The notes beneath the pieces were generated by a model, which ran no database searches, was not told the origin of the DNA, and saw nothing but the letters and a program-made list of their open reading frames with translations. Of a DNA stretch of 64,000 bases, positions 42,740 through 51,131 are shown piece by piece (position 1 is the first letter of the stretch; every line of letters begins with the position of its first letter). The translations under genes were made by a program, and so were the position numbers. This DNA is from Chryseosolibacter sp044507775 (GTDB taxonomy: Bacteria; Bacteroidota; Bacteroidia; Cytophagales; Cyclobacteriaceae): positions 1-64,000 of the forward strand of contig JBIQIY010000014.1 in assembly GCA_044507775.1 (NCBI GenBank), read 5' to 3'.

Positions 42740-43774
42740 ATGAGTGAAGCAAAAGAAAAACTGAAAGCGCTGCAACTTACCATCGATAAACTTGAAAAGA
42801 CGTATGGTAAGGGTACCGTCATGAAACTGAGCGACGAGAAAGTGATGGATATTCCTTTCATCCCGACCGGATCTCTTGGGCTGGATCTCGCCCTGGGTAT
42901 CGGCGGAATTCCCCGCGGCAGAGTCACCGAGATCTACGGACCGGAATCATCCGGTAAGACTACGCTGACGATGCATTGCATCGCGGAAGCGCAAAGGCGC
43001 GGTGGTCTCGCGGCCTTCATCGATGCGGAACACGCATTCGATCGCTCTTACGCCGAGCGACTGGGCATCGACACAGAAAACCTGCTTATATCTCAACCCG
43101 ACAACGGCGAGCAGGCGCTGGAAATAGCAGATCACCTGATCCGCTCCGGCGCCATTGATATTATCGTCATTGACTCCGTAGCAGCGCTCGTTCCAAAGGG
43201 CGAACTTGAAGGAGAAATGGGCGACAGCAAGATGGGCCTCCAGGCGCGATTGATGTCGCAGGCGTTGAGAAAACTTACCGGCACGATCAGCAAAACCGGA
43301 TGCGCCTGCATTTTCATCAACCAGCTTCGCGAAAAGATCGGAGTCATGTTCGGTAACCCGGAGACAACTACCGGCGGAAATGCATTGAAGTTTTACGCAT
43401 CGGTTCGTCTTGATATCAGGAGAATTGGCCAGATCAAAGAAAGCGCGGATGACATTACCGGTAACCGTGTGAAGGTAAAGGTTGTGAAAAACAAGGTAGC
43501 GCCTCCATTCAAGGTTGTAGAGTTCGATATCATGTACGGCAGGGGTATCTCCAAGTCGGGTGAAATAATCGACATCGGCGTTGAACTGGACATCGTACAA
43601 AAATCCGGATCATGGTTTTCCTACGGTGGCAACAAACTCGGCCAGGGACGCGACGCCGTCAAACAACTGATCGAAGACAACCCCGAACTGCTGGAGGAAC
43701 TTGAGCGCAAGATCAAGGAAAAGATCATGGGAACCAGCGCGGAACAAAAAGCCGTTCTCGAAGAAAAAGTCTAA
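42740..43774 (+). CDS. recA: Recombinase RecA
   Basis: Strand-exchange ATPase of homologous recombination. The 344-residue protein has Walker A GPESSGKTT at 67-75, the MAW-loop region DNGEQALEI near 118, Walker B IIVIDSVAALVP near 148 and the L2 region FINQLREKIGVMFGNPETTT near 200-220. The C-terminal acidic tail is short. The stop codon runs directly into heptad-like AAAGTCT words, the first of which is the end of the coding sequence itself. Confidence 0.98.
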   Translation: MSEAKEKLKALQLTIDKLEKTYGKGTVMKLSDEKVMDIPFIPTGSLGLDLALGIGGIPRGRVTEIYGPESSGKTTLTMHCIAEAQRRGGLAAFIDAEHAFDRSYAERLGIDTENLLISQPDNGEQALEIADHLIRSGAIDIIVIDSVAALVPKGELEGEMGDSKMGLQARLMSQALRKLTGTISKTGCACIFINQLREKIGVMFGNPETTTGGNALKFYASVRLDIRRIGQIKESADDITGNRVKVKVVKNKVAPPFKVVEFDIMYGRGISKSGEIIDIGVELDIVQKSGSWFSYGGNKLGQGRDAVKQLIEDNPELLEELERKIKEKIMGTSAEQKAVLEEKV

Positions 43775-43857
43775 TAGTCAAAGTCTAAGTTCAAGGCCCA
43801 AAGTCAAAAGCTACCTCTGAACCTTAACCTTAGACTTTTATACTTACAACTTATAAC
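43766..43857. repeat. Heptad-like repeats after recA
   Basis: AAAGTCT at the recA terminus is followed by a degraded series (AATAGTC, AAAGTCT, AAGTTCA and similar). From about 43834 to 43857 a CTTACAA/CTTATAA heptad series runs up to the left end of the MITE-like element. Confidence 0.6.
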
Positions 43858-43950
43858 TCCATGTCGTTTACTTAAGCTCCGCTGACTTCTTCTCCTTTAG
43901 GAGAGGATTGAGGTGAGGTAGAAAAAAAGGGCTTAAGTAAACGACATGGA
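43858..43950. mobile_element. 93-bp MITE-like inverted-repeat element, copy B
   Basis: The 20-bp terminal repeats (43858-43877 and 43931-43950) are identical to those of copy A at 38537-38630. The core differs only in the A run, which is AG followed by seven A instead of ten A. It lies within CTTACAA-type heptads, with matching words on both sides. No transposase gene is in the window, so it would be mobilised in trans if it moves at all. Confidence 0.8.
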
Positions 43951-43974
43951 CTTTCAACTTACAACTTATAATTA
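43951..43974. repeat. Heptad repeat overlapping the permease stop
   Basis: CTTTCAA, CTTACAA, CTTATAA follow in 7-bp phase. The next bases TTA (43972-43974) are the TAA stop codon of the minus-strand permease. Confidence 0.75.
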
Positions 43975-45234
43975 CGTCGCCCGGATAGCGATAACGGGAT
44001 CCAGTCTCGCTGCCATCGCGGCCGGGACGATTCCCGAGACAAGACCAATCACGGATGAGACTCCCAACCCGAGAACGATGTTCTTGATCGTGAGTGTGAC
44101 CACCAGGTCTCCCAATGGAATAAACGTGATGAGATAAACAAGGAAGAGTCCAGCCAGACCTCCTATCAGGCTGAGGAAGATTGCTTCAAACAGGAACTGA
44201 AAGAGCACGAAATAGTTTTTTGCTCCAAGCGATTTCTGCAATCCAATGATGCTCGTGCGTTCCTTGACGGAAACGAACATGATGTTGGCAATTCCGAATC
44301 CGCCAACCAGGATGGAGAAACCACCGATAATCCATCCGGCAAGACCCAGTACGTCGAACACGCCGCTGATCATGTTGGCAAGTGCCTCCGGGCGATTCAA
44401 GGCGAAATTGTCTTTCTCTGCCGGTCGAAGCCCGCGCCGCGCACGCATCAACCCCCGAATCTCGTTTTCCAGTTCCACCAGGCCGATATCGGTTTCGAAC
44501 CCCTTAACGCCGATACGGGAGGGCATCTCATTCCAAAGGCCGGTGCCGGTCTGGTAAAGTTGTCTGAATGACTTATAGGGAATAATAACGGAGTAGTCGT
44601 TGCTGGGCGTACCCAGAAAACTTTGGCCTTCCTTCTTGACAACGCCAATGACAATGTATTTAAGGTTCTTGGCCTTGATCTCCTGACCCAGCGGGTTTTC
44701 GCCATTGGGGAACAGCGCATTGGCGACTTCGAAGCCAATAATGCAGACATTGCGGCCGGAGTTGATCTCTTGGGGACTTGGGAAACGCCCCTGATCAAGA
44801 TCGAGCGGAAATAGCGTCGTATAACCCAGCGCCGCGCCAACGAGCCGGACATCGCCGATACTGTTGCTCTTTCTTCTGATCATCGTACCGCCGCGGAAAG
44901 CAAATATTGAAATGCCGTTATCGGATTTCAGATTGGCTTGCAGGAATTGGTACTCATCGTAGGATACATTGGGCCGACGCCAGAAATCCCACCACCTGTA
45001 TTCACCCTCGCCTCCGGGAAAAGGCCACTTTTCCGTGTAGATCACACCGGATCCAAGGAAATTAAAACTGTCTTTGATGTTCTTCTCCAGCGAGTCGACG
45101 AGGGTAAGTACGGTGATGATGGCGAAGATGCCGATCGTTACACCGAGCAGCGACAGGATCGTTCTCAGCAGGTTGGATTTAAGCGCCCGCCAGGCAAAGC
45201 GAAAACTTTCAAAAATCTGAGTTAGAGTCTTCAT
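43972..45234 (-). CDS. MacB-like ABC transporter permease
   Basis: A 420-residue permease. One transmembrane helix at ~20-45 (LLRTILSLLGVTIGIFAIIT) is followed by a ~220-residue periplasmic MacB-type domain. Three C-terminal helices of the FtsX domain lie at ~300-320, ~340-375 and ~385-410. Such permeases act in mechanotransmission or lipoprotein/peptide export with a separate ATPase, which is not next to it here; the ATPase may be encoded elsewhere. It is divergent from queA. Confidence 0.88.
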   Translation of the reverse strand: MKTLTQIFESFRFAWRALKSNLLRTILSLLGVTIGIFAIITVLTLVDSLEKNIKDSFNFLGSGVIYTEKWPFPGGEGEYRWWDFWRRPNVSYDEYQFLQANLKSDNGISIFAFRGGTMIRRKSNSIGDVRLVGAALGYTTLFPLDLDQGRFPSPQEINSGRNVCIIGFEVANALFPNGENPLGQEIKAKNLKYIVIGVVKKEGQSFLGTPSNDYSVIIPYKSFRQLYQTGTGLWNEMPSRIGVKGFETDIGLVELENEIRGLMRARRGLRPAEKDNFALNRPEALANMISGVFDVLGLAGWIIGGFSILVGGFGIANIMFVSVKERTSIIGLQKSLGAKNYFVLFQFLFEAIFLSLIGGLAGLFLVYLITFIPLGDLVVTLTIKNIVLGLGVSSVIGLVSGIVPAAMAARLDPVIAIRAT

Positions 45235-45374
45235 TCAGGGTGTTAAACGCGTATATCCGGATTTGGTTAGTCGCCGGGATTACAGCCGAATTACCGAAAC
45301 GGGATGAAAATACACACATTCTGGTCCCGGAACTAAAATCAGGGATCATTATTCGTAAATCTTAAATATTGCTT

Positions 45375-45382
45375 TATTTTTG
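45375..45382 (+). promoter_or_regulatory. -7 box of queA
   Basis: TATTTTTG matches TAnnTTTG exactly and lies 48 bp before the queA ATG. No clear -33 TTTG is seen at 17-23 nt upstream. Confidence 0.5.
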
Positions 45383-45430
45383 CAACCTTATTCAAAAATA
45401 CCCTTCATTGGGGATACTCTGCCTTACAAT

Positions 45431-46476
45431 ATGAAGCTATCTGAATTCAAATTTGAATTACCCCAAACTCTGATTGCCAACCGACCTGCCGAAAACCGAG
45501 ACGAATCCCGCCTGATGGTTCTGCATAAAGACTCTGGCAAGATTGAGCACAGGGTATTCAAGGACATTGTAGAGTATTTCGGTGAAGGAGATGTTTTGGT
45601 CGGCAACGACACGATGGTGTTTCCCGCGCGCCTCTACGGTCGCAAGGAGAAGACCGGCGCCAAGATCGAAGTTTTCCTTCTTCGCGAACTCAATGCAGAA
45701 ATGCACCTTTGGGATGTTCTCGTTGATCCCGCAAGAAAGATCAGGGTCGGTAACAAACTTTACTTTGGCAATGGCGACCTTGTCGCGGAAGTCATTGACA
45801 ACACAACCTCGCGCGGACGAACGATTCGCTTTTTGTTTGACGGCGACTCGGTCGCGTTTGATAAAGTGATCGAAACCCTTGGCGAGACGCCCCTTCCAAA
45901 ATACATCAAGCGCAAAGTCGAGGCAGAAGATAAAGACCGGTTCCAAACTATCTACGCCAAAAACAAAGGCGCTGTCTCCGCTCCGACGGCGGGCCTGCAC
46001 TTCACACGTCAGCTCCTGAAACGCCTGCAGATTAAAGGCGTTGAAATGACGTTTGTCACACTTCATATCGGCCTTGGTACTTTCCGCNNNNNNNNNNGGA
46101 GGATCTTACCAAACACAAGATGGACTCTGAAAATTTCATCGTGTCCAATGACGCCGTCGAGATGGTGAACAAGGCACTCGACAACAAGAAAAGGGTGTGC
46201 TCGGTAGGTACCACTACGATGCGCGCACTTGAATCCGCAGTCTCGGCGAATAACCGCCTGAAACCGCGCGAAGGATGGACGGACAAATTCATTTTCCCTC
46301 CTTACGACTTCAAGATCTGCAATGCGATGATCACGAATTTTCACATGCCGGAATCCACGCTCTTGATGATGGCTGCCGCCTTCGGTGGATTTGAACAGGT
46401 GATAGAAGCCTACAAAGTCGCCAAGAAAGAGAAATACAAGTTTCTTACTTACGGTGACGCGATGCTGATTATCTAG
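45431..46476 (+). CDS. queA: S-adenosylmethionine:tRNA ribosyltransferase-isomerase (assembly gap inside)
   Basis: Transfers the ribosyl group of SAM to preQ1 at position 34 of tRNA to make epoxyqueuosine. The start is the ATG at 45431 (MKLSEFKFELPQTLIA). Typical parts are LPKYIKRK, SAPTAGLHFT and LHIGLGTFR before the gap, and EDLTKHKMDSEN, STLLMMAAAFGG and FLTYGDAMLI after it. Ten N (46088-46097) interrupt the gene and put the halves in different frames. Comparison with the family's FxPVxV motif indicates that 11 bases are really missing, so the gene is probably intact at ~349 residues. Confidence 0.93.
46088..46097. other. Assembly gap of 10 N
   Basis: Placeholder of ambiguous bases within queA. 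The reading frame across it requires a missing length of 2 modulo 3, so the placeholder length of 10 is wrong for an intact gene. Confidence 0.99.
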
Positions 46477-46491
46477 TTCGCAACCCGCAGT

Positions 46492-46749
46492 CTACCGGAT
46501 CGACAACTGCTTCGTCAGATACAGGAACATAAAAATCGCCACCGGGTAGACAAGGAAGTACTGCGGCGTGGCGGCAAAGAATCGCAGAAAAATTCCCATC
46601 GGCGCCAGTAACAACAGCGTTCCTCCGATGAGGATCATAACCTTCTTCGATCGCTCCATGGGCGTCTTGAAGACTTCAATCATCCTGTAGATAAGGAAGC
46701 CAATGATGGCAACATTAAACGCGACGAGGAGGAGTCTCAGCAGGATCAT
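46492..46749 (-). CDS. Small integral membrane protein
   Basis: An 85-residue protein from the ATG at 46749, with three hydrophobic helices (~1-22, ~35-54 and ~58-76) and a basic C-terminus. No family is recognised. It is convergent with queA (15 bp apart) and divergent from ispD. Confidence 0.6.
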   Translation of the reverse strand: MILLRLLLVAFNVAIIGFLIYRMIEVFKTPMERSKKVMILIGGTLLLLAPMGIFLRFFAATPQYFLVYPVAIFMFLYLTKQLSIR

Positions 46750-46872
46750 AGGCGTTTGTTTCTCTAAAGTTAACAGGTTCCCGCCTGAATCCCGCATCGG
46801 TTTTATTCGTAGTTTTGAATGCGCCGGTAGTTTGATCTTCCGGCGATCGTTTCACATCGCAACATCCAGACC

Positions 46873-47565
46873 TTGACGCAGAACCAATACGCGCTCATTG
46901 TAGCCGGCGGAAGAGGAACCCGTTTCGGAAGTCCGACACCCAAGCAATTTCTCGATCTGAAAGGGAAACCGATACTGCTTCACACCTGCGACAAGTTCCA
47001 TCGCTACTCGCAGGATATCCGGATCGTGCTCGTCTTACCCGAATCCGACATCACCACCTGGGAAAAACTCGCGGCAACCTATCAGTTCAGTAAGCCCGTC
47101 CGCGTCGTCAAAGGAGGCGCCACGCGCTTTCAGTCCGTAAGAAACGGCCTCAGCGCAATTCCGGATGAAGCGCTGGTGGCTATCCACGACGGCGTCAGGC
47201 CGCTCGTTACCCCGGAAATCATCCGTACATCGTTTGAACTGGCGGCGGACCACGGAAGCGCCATCGCCGCGGTGAAGTTGAAAGAGTCCCTTCGTGCTGT
47301 GGAACCCGGTAAACCCGACGGCGGAGTCACCCGCGCGGTTGACCGTTCACTCTACCGGATCATTCAAACGCCCCAGACTTTTCGTGCATCTTTGATCAAA
47401 AAAGCATACGAGGTGGAAGAGGACGATTCCCTGACCGATGACGCAAGTGTCGCCGAGAAGGCTGGTATTCCTGTCGTTCTGTTCGACGGGCACTACAACA
47501 ATATCAAAATCACGAACCGGGAAGATATGGTGATCGCGGAAGCGCTCATGGGCGGGCAGGGCTGA
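46873..47565 (+). CDS. ispD: 2-C-methyl-D-erythritol 4-phosphate cytidylyltransferase
   Basis: Third step of the MEP isoprenoid pathway, forming CDP-methylerythritol. The 230-residue protein has the nucleotide-binding VAGGRGTRFGSPTPKQFL at ~10-27, VRVVKGGATRFQSVRNGL near 75-92, IHDGVRPLVT near 103 and TPQTFRASL near 163. The start is TTG. dxr, the preceding pathway step, is at 59706-60863. Confidence 0.95.
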   Translation: MTQNQYALIVAGGRGTRFGSPTPKQFLDLKGKPILLHTCDKFHRYSQDIRIVLVLPESDITTWEKLAATYQFSKPVRVVKGGATRFQSVRNGLSAIPDEALVAIHDGVRPLVTPEIIRTSFELAADHGSAIAAVKLKESLRAVEPGKPDGGVTRAVDRSLYRIIQTPQTFRASLIKKAYEVEEDDSLTDDASVAEKAGIPVVLFDGHYNNIKITNREDMVIAEALMGGQG

Positions 47566-47636
47566 ATACCGCGATACTGCCGGTATGGACGGGCAATAAA
47601 AAGTTGACTATAAGGGTATTATGGAATGGTTCGGGA

Positions 47637-47662
47637 TGAGAACTCCGAAACGAAAGTTCTCA
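47637..47662. terminator. Hairpin between convergent ispD and DUF2795 genes
   Basis: TGAGAACT (47637-47644) and AGTTCTCA (47655-47662) pair perfectly around a 10-nt loop, 4 bp beyond the DUF2795 stop. There is no strong T tract on either side, so termination activity is uncertain. Confidence 0.4.
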
Positions 47663-47666
47663 GCGA

Positions 47667-47888
47667 TTAATATTCGTCTTCATTAAAGAAGAAATCTTCT
47701 TTTGTAGGGTAATCAGGCCATATCTCCTCGATGCTTTCATAGGGCTGTCCATCGTCTTCGAGTTCCTGGAGGTTTTCGACAACTTCCAGCGGAGCGCCTG
47801 ACCGGATGGAATAGTCGATCAATTCATCCTTTGTTGCAGGCCAGGGGGCATCTTCCAGGTAAGAGGCAAGTTCAAGCGTCCAGTACAT
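47667..47888 (-). CDS. DUF2795-domain protein
   Basis: A 73-residue acidic protein starting MYWTLELASYLEDAPWPATK, the characteristic DUF2795 opening. The domain is a small helical unit found across bacteria with no known function. The C-terminal ~15 residues are Asp/Glu/Phe-rich. It has a strong promoter and a canonical Shine-Dalgarno sequence, unusual here, suggesting high expression. It is divergent from ettA. Confidence 0.88.
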   Translation of the reverse strand: MYWTLELASYLEDAPWPATKDELIDYSIRSGAPLEVVENLQELEDDGQPYESIEEIWPDYPTKEDFFFNEDEY

Positions 47889-47897
47889 ACTAATAGT

Positions 47898-47904
47898 CCT
47901 CCTT
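47898..47904 (-). promoter_or_regulatory. Canonical Shine-Dalgarno AAGGAGG of DUF2795 gene
   Basis: AAGGAGG on the minus strand lies 9 nt before the ATG at 47888. Bacteroidota genes generally lack such sites, and I see none this strong elsewhere in the window. Confidence 0.75.
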
Positions 47905-47914
47905 CATTTTTTCG

Positions 47915-47944
47915 CAAAAATAAACTTTAATTGATTAAAACAAA
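47915..47944 (-). promoter_or_regulatory. Promoter of the DUF2795 gene
   Basis: Minus strand: -33 TTTG (47944 to 47941), 18-nt spacer, -7 TATTTTTG (47922 to 47915). Both elements match the Bacteroidota consensus. The predicted start is near 47908, leaving a short leader that begins just before the Shine-Dalgarno site. Confidence 0.75.
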
Positions 47945-48145
47945 CTGCCTTCCGTTCTAATTCCTTACAGCGAAAAACAGCCCAAAAAGTTCGTTTTTAT
48001 ATAAATTAATCAGCAAAAATGTAACCAGATACGTTCCCTGACAACGAAAGTAATTTGCCATATTGCGCCCCAAGACCGCAAATTGTTATCCAAACGACAA
48101 TTGCCGGTTGATCGTGCGATTGATTGACTACTTCACGTAATTTTT

Positions 48146-49825
48146 ATGGCTGACGAAAAGATTATTTTCTCGATGACGGGTGTGAGTAAGATTTATCCGC
48201 CCAACAAACAGGTGTTGAAGGATATTTATCTCTCGTTTTTTTACGGAGCGAAGATCGGGGTGCTGGGATTGAACGGCTCCGGGAAATCATCTCTTCTTCG
48301 CATCATCGCCGGCATCGATAAGGAATTTCTGGGTGAAGTGGTTTCGGACCTTAGCTTCAGCGTTGGACTGCTGGAGCAGGAGCCGAAGCTCGACAAAAAC
48401 AAGACTGTCAAGGAAGTTGTAGAAGAGGGTGTCCACGAGACGATGGCGCTTCTGAAGGAGTTTGAGGAACTGAACGAGAAATTCGGCGATCCGGAAGTTC
48501 TCGAGAACCCCGATGCGATGGATAAGCTCATTCAGAAACAGGGTGAGATCCAGGAGAAGCTGGATGCGTCCGGCGCCTGGGAAATTGACCACAAACTCGA
48601 GCGCGCGATGGATGCCCTGCGCTGTCCGCCACCTGACGCCCGGGTTGAACACCTGTCGGGAGGAGAAAAGCGACGTATTGCGCTTTGCCGTCTTCTTTTG
48701 CAGGAACCCGATGTGCTCCTGCTCGATGAACCAACCAACCACCTGGATGCAGAATCGGTCCACTGGCTGGAACAACATCTCAAGCAATACAAGGGCACGG
48801 TGATCGCGGTAACCCACGATCGCTATTTCCTCGACAACGTAGCGGGATGGATCCTGGAACTCGACCGCGGCGAAGGAATCCCCTGGAAAGGGAATTATTC
48901 CTCCTGGCTCGAACAAAAGCAAAAGCGGTTGGCGCAAGAGGAGAAGTCGGAGTCTAAAAGACAAAAAGCTCTTGAGCGCGAACTGGAGTGGGTGCGAATG
49001 AACCCCAAGGGCCGACACGCGAAAGGAAAAGCAAGATTAGGCGCTTACGAGAAGTTGTTGAGCCAGGAGACACGCGAAAAGGAGGAGAAGCTGGAATTGT
49101 TCATTCCACCGGGGCCGCGCCTCGGCAACAAGGTCATTGAAGCAAAAGGAGTATCGAAAGCATACGGCGATAAGTTGCTATATGAAAACCTGACCTTCTC
49201 TTTGCCACCGGCGGGGATCGTCGGCATCATTGGCCCGAACGGCGCCGGTAAGACGACCTTATTCAAAATGATCACGGGCAAAGAGAAGCCTGATGACGGA
49301 GTTTTCGAGATCGGCGAAACCGTGAAGATCGCCTACGTCGACCAGGAGCATGACGATCTTAAGCCCGAAGACACAGTCTGGGAAGCGATCACCGGTGGCA
49401 ACGAGATCATCGAACTCGGCGGCAAGCAACAAAACTCCCGCGCCTATGTGGGCAAGTTCAACTTCAATGGTAACGACCAGCAAAAGAAGGTCAAGGAATT
49501 GTCGGGAGGAATGCGTAACCGCGTGCACCTGGCCATCGCGCTGAAGCAAGGCGGAAATCTCTTGCTGCTCGATGAACCCACGAACGATCTGGATGTGAAT
49601 ACCCTTCGCGCACTCGAGGAAGCGTTGGAAAATTTTGCGGGCTGCGCCGTCATCATCTCTCACGATCGTTGGTTCCTCGACAGGGTATGTACACATATTC
49701 TCGCGTTTGAAGGCGACTCACAAGTCTACTGGTTTGAGGGTAGCTTCAGCGAGTACGAGGAAAACAAGAAGAAGAGACTCGGCGACGATCAGCCCCATCG
49801 CATCAAATACAAGAAACTGGTGTAA
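48146..49825 (+). CDS. ettA: Energy-dependent translational throttle protein EttA
   Basis: ABC-F ATPase that binds the ribosomal E site and gates entry into the elongation cycle according to ATP/ADP ratio. The 559-residue protein has two ABC domains. In the first, Walker A is GLNGSGKSS (~37-45) and the signature LSGGEKRR; in the second, Walker A is GPNGAGKTT (~357-365) and the signature LSGGMRNR. The linker has the P-site tRNA interaction motif region (ESKRQKALERELEWVRMNPKGRHAK, interrupted here for length), and the arm in domain 1 is long, as in EttA. No membrane segment is present. Confidence 0.95.
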   Translation: MADEKIIFSMTGVSKIYPPNKQVLKDIYLSFFYGAKIGVLGLNGSGKSSLLRIIAGIDKEFLGEVVSDLSFSVGLLEQEPKLDKNKTVKEVVEEGVHETMALLKEFEELNEKFGDPEVLENPDAMDKLIQKQGEIQEKLDASGAWEIDHKLERAMDALRCPPPDARVEHLSGGEKRRIALCRLLLQEPDVLLLDEPTNHLDAESVHWLEQHLKQYKGTVIAVTHDRYFLDNVAGWILELDRGEGIPWKGNYSSWLEQKQKRLAQEEKSESKRQKALERELEWVRMNPKGRHAKGKARLGAYEKLLSQETREKEEKLELFIPPGPRLGNKVIEAKGVSKAYGDKLLYENLTFSLPPAGIVGIIGPNGAGKTTLFKMITGKEKPDDGVFEIGETVKIAYVDQEHDDLKPEDTVWEAITGGNEIIELGGKQQNSRAYVGKFNFNGNDQQKKVKELSGGMRNRVHLAIALKQGGNLLLLDEPTNDLDVNTLRALEEALENFAGCAVIISHDRWFLDRVCTHILAFEGDSQVYWFEGSFSEYEENKKKRLGDDQPHRIKYKKLV

Positions 49826-49831
49826 TTCACC

Positions 49832-50200
49832 GTGAAAACCGTAATCACCATTGCGCTCCTTACGCTGTCGAACGCCTTCATGACGCTGGCGTGGTACGGA
49901 CATTTGAAGTTCAAGGAAATGAAATGGAGTGAAAGCCTGCCGCTCGTGGCGATCATTCTTATCAGCTGGGGGATCGCTCTTTTCGAGTACGCCCTGCAGG
50001 TACCGGCCAACCGGATCGGATTCAAGGGAAACGGGGGTCCGTTCTCTCTCGTTCAGTTAAAGGTCATTCAGGAGGTTATCACCCTCACCGTCTTCGTCAT
50101 CTTTTCCCTTCTTTTTTTCAGGAACGAGACGTTTCGGTTGAATCATCTTATTGGTTTTGTGTTCCTGGTGCTTGCGGTATACTTTATTTTTAAGAAATAG
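49832..50200 (+). CDS. DMT-superfamily small membrane protein (DUF486)
   Basis: A 122-residue, four-helix membrane protein from a GTG start, with helices at ~4-22, ~38-56, ~75-95 and ~102-119. It matches the DUF486 family, related to small multidrug transporters; the conserved WYGHLKF and the ANRIGFKG loop are visible. It lies 6 bp after ettA and overlaps the convergent acyltransferase gene by 11 bp. Confidence 0.85.
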   Translation: MKTVITIALLTLSNAFMTLAWYGHLKFKEMKWSESLPLVAIILISWGIALFEYALQVPANRIGFKGNGGPFSLVQLKVIQEVITLTVFVIFSLLFFRNETFRLNHLIGFVFLVLAVYFIFKK

Positions 50201-51110
50201 GCGGCTCCGGCCTGGTTTTCCAACGTTCGTGCATCCACACCCACTGATCAGGATGTTGCCTGATCACCTCCTCGATAAAATTCGTTAGCACCTGCGTGTT
50301 GTAGCGGACATCTTCCTCCTCATCGCCGGTGACTTTCATGGGAATTTCAGGGAGAAGGTGCATATGTTGAAGGTAGTCTTCACCGAGATAGATGTAGGTT
50401 GGCACGATAGCAGCGCCCGTCTTTAGCGCCAATATCGTCGCGCCTACGGGTGTAGCGGCCTGCATGCCGAAAAAATCCACAAAGACTGTCTTCACTCTTG
50501 TGTCCTGGTCAATCAGGAGTGCGACGGATCCTCCCGACTTCAGCACTTTTATCATTCGAAAGGTTTCCTTTCCGCGCGCTATGGGAATTGCACCGTGAAG
50601 ATTGCGGTAGTTCCACAGCAGGTCGTTCAGCCTCTTGTCTTTCAGAGGCGTTCCGATGATATTGGGATTGAGTCCCCGCATAGCCATGTTCGTGATCTGG
50701 AGATCGAACGCGCCCAGGTGACACGTGAGAAAAATAACACCTTTGCCACGAGCATGGGCTTCAGTGTAGTTTTCAAGACCATGCGTGGAAAGGATTGTTT
50801 CGAGCTGGGCGAGGTCTTTGACCTGCGAGCTTCGCAAGATGTCGCCAGCGTTCATCCCCAGCATTTTAAAATTGCGCTTCCCCAGCCGTCTTATTTCGCG
50901 GTCATTTTTTTCCGGATAGGCCATGCGCAGATGCTTGAGCGTCAAAGTGCGCGTCTGCCGGGCAAAGTACCACGCCAGGGAACCCAGCCTTCCGCAGATT
51001 TTTAACCACATCTTTCTCGGCAATAGCGCCGATATCCGGATCATCGATCGCAGCGCCTGGTAGACGACACCGTACCGGATTGACCTTCGGAAAGCTTTCA
51101 AACGCGACAT
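50190..51110 (-). CDS. Lysophospholipid/lipid A acyltransferase (LpxL/HtrB family)
   Basis: Probably adds a secondary acyl chain to lipid A. The 306-residue protein has the catalytic HX4D motif HLGAFD near 132-137, GTPLKDKRLNDLL near 153 and LLIDQDTRVKTVFVDFFG near 200-217. The C-terminal QHPDQWVWMHERWKTRP is the family's closing motif. A hydrophobic N-terminal segment may associate with the membrane. It lies 21 bp from the DUF4421 gene, in the lon-hslU direction, so all four may form one unit. Confidence 0.88.
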   Translation of the reverse strand: MSRLKAFRRSIRYGVVYQALRSMIRISALLPRKMWLKICGRLGSLAWYFARQTRTLTLKHLRMAYPEKNDREIRRLGKRNFKMLGMNAGDILRSSQVKDLAQLETILSTHGLENYTEAHARGKGVIFLTCHLGAFDLQITNMAMRGLNPNIIGTPLKDKRLNDLLWNYRNLHGAIPIARGKETFRMIKVLKSGGSVALLIDQDTRVKTVFVDFFGMQAATPVGATILALKTGAAIVPTYIYLGEDYLQHMHLLPEIPMKVTGDEEEDVRYNTQVLTNFIEEVIRQHPDQWVWMHERWKTRPEPPIS

Positions 51111-51131
51111 GGCTGCGAAGATAATATTAAA

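Noticed and set aside
47620..47690. 21-codon plus-strand frame (MEWFGMRTPKRK...) after ispD
   Set aside because: It crosses the hairpin and the end of the convergent DUF2795 gene and has no supporting signal.
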